The notes below the pieces were generated by a model. It ran no database searches and was not told the origin of the DNA. It worked only from the letters and a program-made list of their open reading frames with translations. A program made the translations under genes and the position numbers. Of a DNA stretch of 64,000 nucleotides, positions 56,017 to 64,000 are shown piece by piece. Numbering within the stretch: the stretch's first letter is position 1; each line of letters begins with the position of its first letter. This stretch comes from Arachnopeziza araneosa (lineage: Eukaryota; Ascomycota; Leotiomycetes; Helotiales; Arachnopezizaceae), in the NCBI GenBank assembly GCA_003988855.1, contig QYAI01000098.1:62001-126000 (forward strand). Direction: 5' to 3'.

Positions 56017-56556
56017 GTGATCCGAAAAGCCCTGCTACAGGAATGTTACACGAGGGAGCATCGGGAGGCACTTCACGGCTCAACTAGTGCTGTGTACACA
56101 GCTTTTCCAGCAATCGGCAGGACTTTCCAACGTTCCGGCATGTCTTTCTACGCGAAAACTGGGATCTCGGAGACTCTCTCATTACAAGCAACGATAAGTG
56201 TAGTGGCTTCTGATGATCCAGTCTCTATTGCTCGATACGCTAAAGATGAGGACATCTTTCAAAAGTCTAAACAATGGCTTATCGGATGTGCTGGACAACA
56301 TTTCGAATGCACGGAGCAGATGGAGATAGGAGACCCTCCTCATAATCCCACGAGACTGCTTGATATTGGAAAATATGAGACATCGCCAATAAGACTCATT
56401 AGTTCCCCAAAGAATTTACTGATGTACTGTGCGCTTAGTTATTGTGTGAGTCTCCAAACTAATCCTACCGCCGCATGGGTACAGGATTCACTTCTTACTG
56501 CTTGGATTTCTTCGATAACACGGAGAAGCGAGAGATTACGCTCGTATGAAGTTTGA
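56017..56556 (+). pseudogene. Relic of a HET-domain protein (N-terminal part)
   Basis: The frame carries the region just before a HET domain: SKQWLIGCAGQHFECTEQ, then NPTRLLDIGKYETSPIRLIS, and YCALSYC, where family members continue SYCWG. Instead the reading changes to VSLQTNPTAAWVQDSLLTAW, a jumbled version of the downstream IQDS region, and ends at 56556. The inverted-repeat element follows 28 bp later. The gene has thus lost its core and C-terminal parts. Confidence 0.7.
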
Positions 56557-56583
56557 TTGATTTTAAATCTACTTATTCTACGT

Positions 56584-56920
56584 AGGTCGCGGTCAAAAGT
56601 TAGTTGATTACAGCGTGTAAGCCTTATAATTCCAGGCTTCAGGGCCTATATTTTGGCGGGACAACAGCCTATTTTAAGCCATTTAAGCCTCTGACAGGGT
56701 AAAATTAAGCTACAACTAGGGTCTAATAGGCTGTAGCAAGGGCTGTAACTAAAGTGCTCTACTAAATATGGTCAAAGCTTCTTCTACGGTCTAGTGCCCC
56801 TCAACGTACGAAGCCTAGGGTTACAGTAGGCTAAGAGCCTGCAAGTTTTCCTTAGTTACTTATTTACAGGGCATTTAGTGTATGGAGGCCCTGTAATCAA
56901 CTAACTTTTGACCGTGACCT
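56584..56920. mobile_element. MITE-like element with 28-bp terminal inverted repeats
   Basis: The left end (AGGTCGCGGTCAAAAGTTAG then TTGATTACAG) is matched by the inverted right end (CTGTAATCAA, CTAACTTTTGACCGTGACCT) with a single mismatch. The 337-bp element has no coding capacity. A degenerate relative lies at 24741-25030. A clear target duplication was not found. It is between the HET relic and the 3' end of the CFEM-type gene. Confidence 0.85.
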
Positions 56921-56978
56921 CCGTACTCTTATGGTTTTTATACCTAAGGCTCGACCCGTAGATTCAAATTCCCAAGTG

Positions 56979-58301
56979 CTATTCTTGCATTCCATATATA
57001 TCTTGCACAGCGCGTAACCTAGACAGCACAATATATGACAGAATGCTATTATGCTGGGTCTGGTTTACTCTTCGTTGACGCCGAGCCAGTAAGACGCTTA
57101 GTACAATGACTACGACCGTAATAACAAACGAAGTGACCACTATCCCGGCCTTGATAGCGCCTGTAATGTGTATCCTTCACGGGATGGAACAGGAGTGACG
57201 GTGATATCGCAATTGGTATTCCAAACTGATTGAAGTAACTGCCGATCTTCGAGGCTGCATTGGGCCCTGAAGCATGATGCTACATCCCCGACTTCATTTT
57301 CCAAGAGTTAGTCAAAGTTAGCATATATAAAGACGTAGAAATTAAACGTGGAGATTTCATCGTAAAGAGATAAAATGTAACTTTAAAGATAGATCAACAT
57401 ACGAGCGTATTGGCAAACGTTACTTTCAGAAGCAGAACCAAATCAGTGGTTAACCAAGAAACAATCAGTTGGTGAGACCTTGAAACAATAGTATATAATA
57501 CTGAGAGTGTTGCAAACATACTGCACAAGCTGGATATTCGTCTTCCGTGCCAGGAGAGATTTGCGCCCACGATTGCGAAGGAGTAGTGGGAATAGGATCG
57601 ACAGGATAAAAGGTTGGCTCTGATATCGATGTAGAACTCGCAGCGCTGAGTAGAGGGTATGCTAATGTTCCAATACTGATGGGTGTTATAAGAGTCATAT
57701 TTCCAAGGTTTTCCGGCGACGCATATTCAACAGTTCCGTCGGTCAAAGGCCCCGTGCAATTCGGTTGGGCGGCGCAGGCTTGGTTGTATTAGAAATCCCT
57801 ACTTTCGCAGCACTGAAGCATTGTGCAAATTAGGAACTGCGGAGACAAAAAAGGGAGGTAATGTACAGACACTTGAAAATCAGAAATAGTCGTGCTTCAA
57901 GTCTATTCAAAAGATACTTGTCTCGCACTTAAACCTGAAGATGAAAGTAACGCTACATACGTAGGGATTGTCCTCTGGACAAGTATATGGTATACTAAAT
58001 GACGACTGACAGCATGACTAAAAGTGTATAGTTAGTCTCCGATTCTCCGAACCTAAATTTCAAGCTCTCCAAGAGACGTCCACGCATATCCGAGTACTTG
58101 GTTCACAACTGAACCAGGGTAATAAAAACCTACCTGGGTAGAGAATATAATCACCCTTGGAGTCTGTGCAAAGCGCCATTGCATCTTCGAAACAATAGGA
58201 TAGCTATCTTGGCGTTGAAGAATTATAGGGCTCGGTACACGGCCATGAGCCATGGAAGCCATGCCAGCCAGCATGAAGAAGAAAAGCCTCACGCGCAGCA
58301 T
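56979..58301 (-). pseudogene. CFEM-like single-pass membrane protein gene with in-frame TAA
   Basis: Begins with a signal peptide (MLRVRLFFFMLAGMASMAHG). My reading of coding blocks, minus strand: 58301-58134 (ends STQ before GTAGGT); about 58013-57957 (SCCQSSFSIPYTCPEDNPY before GTATGT); about 57836-57523 (ICTMLQCCES..., CAAQPNCTGPLTDG, to YPACA before GTATGT); a short block near 57420; then SCFRAQCSLEDRQLLQSVWNTNC, and the last block with a membrane helix (GIVVTSFVITVVVIVLSVLLARRQRR) ending at 56979. PACA...C plus the final Cys block resembles CFEM domains of fungal surface proteins. In the third block TAA (57791-57789) interrupts CCESRDF/YNQAC in frame. Small exon limits are uncertain. Confidence 0.5.
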
Positions 58302-59573
58302 ATTAGATTATCTTGAAATGCGATAGATTTTAATAACGATGAAAAGCGTTCGTCGTCTTTCAAAGGGGGAATGAACGAGGGAGAGGCCCTGCGCTAAATA
58401 TTGTAGAGAATTTACAAGGGGATGATGAAAACATCGAGGACCGCATCGGCTCATTAATAAAATTCAAAGGGATAGAGGCTATGTTAGCCATCCAACAAAA
58501 TTTGCATGGTTATTTATCCTGAAGATCAACTACTTGCCTAGTGCTGATATACGAAGCCCATGATAAATGGACTCTGGCTATGGAGTTATCTTGAAGCCTG
58601 AGGTTGCCCAGCAGGTGATACGCTCTCGGCTATAAAGAAAGTGCTCAAAGTAGCGAATCAAGACAAGATATCAAGTGCTTGATATCTCTCACAGACCTGA
58701 TTGGTTCAAACCCACAAAGTGGTGCAGAGCATTCAATCTTTTGAGTAGCACAAAAAAAGGTTTAGGTTTAGCCTACCACCCTCCAAAGGGGCGTAGCCTA
58801 TGTCTCGCTTGTTTACGGCCCGGGCCTAAATACTCACCCGATACTAGAGTTAATATCAGCCTGGTATTGAACCAAACGATGCACATCTGCATCTGCAGAG
58901 ACTGAAAATATTGGCAATATGAACGCCGCAGGTTGTGTACCAGGCCTCCAGCCTTCAAATGAGATGCTGGTGTAATCACCTCCCATTTTTTGTAATCAGG
59001 CGAAGTGTCTGAAGTTAAAAATCACAATACCCCAAATTTCGAAGAATGGCCTGGTAATGAGCATACTTTAATAGTGCAAACGTCGATTCCCCTCGCACAT
59101 GGGCGAAAGTAATATGAATAAGATTATTGACATCGAGTGAAAACTATAGAGATAGTTGAAGAGATCTAGTTCAGGCTCTCATAGCCTGCTCAAGCCTACA
59201 TAATCACTCTGATAGAAATATGATAATCGGAAAGAGTCTTTCTATAAGGATGGCTATGGAACAAATCTAATTTTGACCTAAAAAAATTCTTCAAAATAAA
59301 CAATCTCAATTTCTCGCGCGACCGAGAGGCCGATTCGGGACCAGAATTAGACCAAACTAGAACTTGCCGTGTGCAGTGGTCTGCAGTCTCTTAGGAGAGA
59401 GTACACCCATCTTCATCACCCATAGATCCATAACCTGTGGGTCTTTGACACGGCATTCTCCTCAGAACTTATCTAGTCTGGTCTTCGTAACTTATTCTCT
59501 TGAAAGCTAATGCATCTCGAATGTGCATATACCTGGGCTAGCTCTTACTCCCTGGCATGCAGGATCTGGTCAT
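58302..59573. other. Intergenic, no gene
   Basis: 1.3 kb with no coding evidence. Frames near 58675-58979 are not supported. Confidence 0.4.
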
Positions 59574-60617
59574 CTAGCACCTCTTGGTTATGGGGCTGTT
59601 GTTGTACGTAAATGCGTTCACAGCGCCAGTCAGATGACATGCGACCCCAAGGAGGACACATGTGTGAAAAACTTGGTGTGAACTTCCCCATATATCAAAT
59701 CGGCCAGGTCTCCAACGCTCAGGGATTTTAAGCTGTAACTGTCAGCCTAAATGATATGTATCCCATTTTAAAAGGTGGTTACCGAGTAAATCAGTGCGCC
59801 TAACAAATAAAAGATCGCTTCTCCAAAGTACCAACCCCACCCCATCTGTCGCCGTGCCTGAGAAACGCCAAATTTTACAGCAGCATGAGTCATAGGGAAT
59901 ACGCCAGAAAGTCCTAGAAGAACCAGCATAATGGTTCGAGCTCCATGCCATGAATTGCCGCGAAATCTAGGAGCCAGACAAACGATCAGAGCACCAGCGC
60001 CGAATACGGTTATCTCCGAATATTAGCACAATGTTCCATAATTGAAAAGGCTATCTTACCATGGTCCAATATATTCTTGCCGTACGAATCTCACAGCGAA
60101 AGGCGTAATAAACCCCAGGGTAGAAGCTCGCGACCGTGAGTATGATAATACCAACAAGGTCACAGAGGAGGAACGAGTGTGCAACATCTTCAGAATGGTC
60201 ATAAAATATATGAAAGATAGATGAAAATGAAAGACACACAGCAACCCCTAGGTGAAATTGAAAAAAAAACAAAAAGTCAAAATATGTTCCGTCTCTATTT
60301 CGTAAAACCTGGAGTTGATAAAAGGCAACTGCCAGAAACACAAATAGTCCGAGAAGATGGCTCCAAATATTCACTGTCTGATTGTGAATATGCCTTATAC
60401 TCTCTATCGACTTTGTGTAAGAGTTTGATGACGGCCTGTATCCATGGAGAATGAAGTGGTTATGTTGCTGCCAAGGCTGAACCTCATTCCACGTCAAAGT
60501 CTTGAAACGTTGATCCCATGTCGGCAATTGATATCTCAAAATCTTATGCTTAGTTTCTAATACTGGCTTATCGCTGCTCCTTTCGCGTGGAGCTCCCCGT
60601 TGGCGGAATTTTAACAT
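59574..60617 (-). CDS. PAQR / hemolysin-III (adiponectin-receptor-like, Izh) membrane protein
   Basis: Seven-helix membrane protein of the progestin/adiponectin-receptor family; yeast Izh members affect zinc, lipid and sterol homeostasis. Three exons (60617-60060, 60013-59783, 59732-59574; introns 46 and 50 bp, all phase 0) give 315 aa. The start MLKFRQRG was chosen over an in-frame Met 47 codons upstream because it gives the usual family N-terminus. Family hallmarks: HNQTVNIWSHLLG, SSIFHIFYDHSE...CDLVGI, and near the C-terminus WGSSHQVFH, which supply the metal-binding His/Asp set. The C-terminus is a short TYNNSPITKRC tail. No close neighbour suggests a pathway. Confidence 0.88.
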
Positions 60618-61439
60618 CGCTGACCAGTTGAAGAGGCGAGGCGTGATGAGTGGTTGGCAAGCTAAGCTTGGAGAGTGAGAGAGAAAATAATTGAATTTGC
60701 TAAAAATAATAAGAATCCACCAGAAATGAAGACTTTGTGCAGAGATAGGGATAGGCACGTGGCTTGCTAACTATGAAATGGTGCTGTGGCGCGGTAGAGA
60801 AGAATATGAGAGTTGGACTAACTTGCTGTAAGCGTCAAACAAAAGAGCGGCAGCTAGTCTAGCTACCTTGACAATGTTGAAAATATTCGTATAAAATGTA
60901 GTTCCACGGCTCTCCCCGCGGTCGTGAATCAAATTGAGGTGAAAAAAAAATCAGAGATTACCTGCAGGTCCTGGGCGCTTATATCACTCTCTATTGGCAG
61001 TATAATTAATCTCGCTAACTTATCATTACGGCTGAGATAATCCGCCGAAACATCATCCACACAAATAGCGCTATCTACGCCATTCAGCAACCATACGATA
61101 TTGAAAGCGACCCATATTTCACGTGCGCGGAATGTGAATTTTCATTGGCCAAGTAACCACTGTGTATCTATCAAGGCTGAGACTGAGTCTGAGACTGAAG
61201 CGGAGCGATAGACACTGAAAATCCGTTACAGTTTTAGAAGCTATGTGTTGGTAGTGTAGAATAGCTGACATAATGTCTGGTAGACAAAAGAAAGGAAATC
61301 CGTCGACAATTATTTGAACAGCGAGTAAAAGAAAGCTCAAAACTACACACACCTACTTTATGATTTCAAATGTTTGTTGCTAAATTAGTCCTACACTTCT
61401 TCCCAGTAACTTACCTCATGCTTTGCTGACTAAACTTCA
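60618..61439. other. Intergenic, PAQR promoter side
   Basis: No gene supported. A GAGTCTGAGACTGA-type short repeat lies at about 61178-61200. Confidence 0.4.
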
Positions 61440-62163
61440 AAGCTTGCATTCTTGAAGGCCGACGGCGCAAATGATATTCACAAGCAACTGAACCTTTCCG
61501 GCGAGCCTTTGATTCCAGAGCCCGTAAAGTCCTTTCAGCTTCGAGATCCGATAAATTTGCTCAAATATCAAGACTTGACTCTAGAAGGCAGGGATTACAG
61601 CGCGGCCTACTCTGATTATTGGAACTCGACTGGGAATGATAAGGATAGTTAGTTCGTTCACGAGACTCTTATGAAGTACCACTAATCTTAGTTCTACCGT
61701 GGAGGCCAGATTGTAGATGCTGTCATCATGCCCGTAGCTCCGCATGCTGCCGTAATACCTGGGAAATATTATCACACCGGTATGTTCTTCTCTCATTACA
61801 TACTTATACTTTCAATTGTCAGGTTTAGCATACACAGAAGCTATCAGCCTCATGGACTACAGCGCAACTGTCATCCCTGTGACAAGAGCAGGTAAGACTG
61901 TGGATGCCTTCAATACCGACTACAAACCGATTAATGAAGTGGATCGGAAGAACTGGGAGGCCTGTATGTGCCCTCCACGAAACCAGTACCTACATCGTTT
62001 ATGTTCGAACGGCCTATTAACTTTTGACCTATAGATGATCCTGATATCTACGACAGAGCCCCTGTCGGGATACAGCTTGTAGCTAGGAAGTATGAAGAAG
62101 AAAAAGTTTAGGCGATTGCGAAGATAGTATCGGCGGCTCTAGGCACTGCCAAGGTCCTTTGAC
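61440..62163 (+). pseudogene. C-terminal relic of an amidase-signature (acetamidase/GatA-like) enzyme
   Basis: Only the last ~200 residues of an amidase are present, in blocks joined by in-phase introns: ADGANDIHKQLNLSGEPLIP; SDYWNSTGND; QIVDAVIMPVAPHAAVIPGK (intron 61781-61822) then LAYTEAISLMDYSATVIPVT, DRKNWEA (intron about 61966-62034) and YDRAPVGIQLVARKYEEEKV. There a TAG (62110-62112) ends the frame, although AIAKIVSAALG continues past it. The Ser-cis-Ser-Lys catalytic core and all N-terminal sequence are missing upstream. So the gene is truncated and carries a nonsense codon. Confidence 0.75.
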
Positions 62164-62901
62164 GGCCTCTTTGAGGGCCGATAGACTTTATACTGTTCTC
62201 AAAGTATATATGCTACAATCTGCATGAAGTCTCGGCTCTCTAACTTCCGAAAATAAAAGTTACTTACTAAAATCTGGAATCTGCAAGGAAGATTGTCAGG
62301 CAGAAGGCGGGCTTTATGGCTAAGGATCAGAAATATTTCGCAAAAGCTTATCGATTTGATGTATTGAATCACTTGGTGTAGAATGATTACTGTGACTCGT
62401 CAACAACGCCCTCCACCTCCGCGTACCTTTGTCTGTTATCTTTTCCAGAAAACTTGAGCCTCCCCGTGTGGCATCTTGGAGGTCCCATTTATAAAGGGGG
62501 GTCAAGACCAAACAACGTACGGCCAATTTCTTATCGTATGGTGAAATGAAACAAAGACTTCATTAAACAGAGGTTTCCAAAAGATCAGCTGCTTTAGATA
62601 GAAATATTAAATATTCTAAGCAGATGATAATCTAGCTCTTGATGAGAGAGCAAAGAGAAGCCAAAAATAATCGATATCCCGATGAAACACCGGCAACGAT
62701 GTCTGCGAAAAGACACAAATCGTGTGCCACTATCTTGTCTTTCGTAGCCGGCGAGATCCAACATAAAGAAGCCTGGAGGAGTGGAATTATGCGAGAAAGG
62801 GGATAATGTTTCCTCCTTCAAGTTGCTGTTGCGATACTTCCTACTTATGAACTTACGGGTTGTACTTTATCAAGGGAGGCAAAAGATAGGCTTGCATGAG
62901 A
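62164..62901. other. Intergenic, no gene
   Basis: Nothing recognised in this 738-bp stretch between convergent genes. Confidence 0.4.
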
Positions 62902-64000
62902 TTAGCCAGACAAGTGTACTAGTTCAATCCCATCTGCATCATCTGTCACGGGTGGTGCACCGGCTGCCTCCGCTTGCTCTACTCTATCAACATGATGCCA
63001 GTACTCAGACTGGCTTACTTCATCCGAGTATGATTCTTCGTGAGGTAATAGGTGTGTACTTTCTGGTTGTGAGGCGATAACGACCCTTCTCCCTTTCGGT
63101 CGCAGATTTCTCGCGTTGGATCTTAATCCTCGCCACCACAGAGCAATTGGCCACACGAGAAGCGTCCAATCGGCAATGTATAGTAGAGTAAAAATCAAGC
63201 TCACTCAGTGTTAGTGATGGATTTGTCCGGATGCACCAAGAACTTACAGGTTGACTACCTCAAGCACCATAGCCGGCCACCACCACGCCGACCAATTGTG
63301 TAATTGCTCGGGGCTCCATCTCGTTACGTTTCTCATTATTCCATCCGGAATGAAACTAGAAGTGCCATTGGGCAAAGTAACTGTCGTTCCGCTGGGGCTG
63401 ACATTCCTCAAAGTTGCAAACTTCAGCTCCCACTTGAACTTTTCCCACGGAAAATAATTGGCACTCTGTATCCAGCACCACAAAAGTAGACTATCAAGCA
63501 CCAATATCACAAAATGAGACAAGAGGTATAATTTAGGAACAGATCGACCAGGTTCCCGGATGAAGGGTATATGCGATATCCGACGCCTGAGTCGGCCTAC
63601 ACTACTTCGAGGTTTTCTACGATCCCGATCGGATTCAATATTGTCTTGATATGGTAGAACATCTTGAGTTAACAGATCGTCCTCCATAGACGAATCGTCT
63701 CGATAAGGCATATCATCCCCGGATAGTTGACCGTCTTGGTGGAGCACATCATTGTGAAGGGCTGAACTGCCTCGAAGTTGAAGGTTTTCTTGAGCTGGGG
63801 AGTCTTGCTGGGATAGCAGATTATCCTCATTTAACGAATTGACTTGAACTGGTACGCTGTTTTGGCTTGATGGATTGTTTTGGTTGCTCATATCGTCGAG
63901 AACCGGTGCATTGCTCTGGTTTCGTGCTCCCCTTTCTGCCAATAACCTTTTTGAACTACGGCTGGATTCGAATACCCCTTCATATGCCCAAAATGGTAGT
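62902..64000 (-). CDS. Membrane protein with Asn/Gln/Asp-rich loop, 5' end beyond right edge
   Basis: The reading frame is open from the right edge (FWAYEGVFESSRSSKRLLAE...) to 63248, then a 48-bp intron (63247-63200, CTAAC branch site) and a final exon 63199-62902. Visible parts: a long low-complexity stretch with repeated QN, SQNS, LLSQQD and HQDGQLSGDD motifs; a basic patch (RRKPRSSVGRLRRRIS); helix LYLLSHFVILVLDSLLLWCW; an extracytosolic loop with possible N-glycosylation sites (NGTSS, NVTRW, NWSAW); helix WWPAMVLEVVN joined to LIFTLLYIADWTLLVWPIALWW; and an acidic cytosolic tail. Function unknown; probably a lineage-specific multi-pass protein of which we see the C-terminal half. Confidence 0.7.

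Noticed and set aside
58675..58979. Short frames on both strands
   Set aside because: No motif, no splice-linked neighbours.

Overview
The window looks like nuclear DNA of a filamentous ascomycete (Pezizomycotina; placement in Leotiomycetes is only my guess). The evidence is: short introns of about 45-75 bp with GTAWGT-type donors and CTRAC-like branch sites; fungal-type conventional kinesin, RAD6 and CYSTM proteins; HET-domain incompatibility genes; TRI12-type MFS and TRI101-type acyltransferase families; and signs of RIP (repeat-induced point mutation). Exon joints below were read by eye from splice sites and phase, without transcripts.

Left part (1-30 kb) is mostly conserved core genome. 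A cytochrome P450 (cut by the left edge, with an apparent 1-nt frameshift) is divergent from a TRI12-type MFS exporter. Then come a secreted/ER FKBP, a very large transcription factor (two Zn2Cys6-like Cys arrays, TALE-type homeodomain, C2H2 fingers, five repeats of a novel-looking module), two small membrane/CYSTM-type proteins flanking a microsatellite-rich promoter, a multi-pass membrane protein, a 7-copy minisatellite, mitochondrial acetyl-CoA acetyltransferase, RAD6 ubiquitin-conjugating enzyme, kinesin-1 heavy chain, an unknown two-exon-or-more gene, an alpha/beta hydrolase with an in-frame stop, and a small single-pass membrane protein.

Right part (30-64 kb) alternates intact genes with decayed accessory DNA. 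Intact genes are a multi-pass membrane protein followed 5 bp after its stop by a solo LTR with a 5-bp target duplication, an RBR (RING-IBR-RING) E3 ligase, a 931-aa orphan protein, a 188-aa unknown protein, a GC-rich SDR oxidoreductase, a TRI101-like BAHD acyltransferase, a PAQR/hemolysin-III membrane receptor and a membrane protein running off the right edge. Decayed genes are an NLR-like N-terminal relic, a HET pseudogene with three frameshifts, a HET N-terminal scrap, an SDR with three TGG-to-TAG nonsense changes (RIP-like), a HET relic beside a MITE-like element, a CFEM-type membrane gene with an in-frame TAA, and a truncated amidase.

Functionally, the possible small-molecule genes (P450+exporter; SDR+acyltransferase) are two unconnected pairs and no backbone synthase is present, so no full biosynthetic cluster is claimed. 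No tRNA, rRNA or CRISPR array was recognised.
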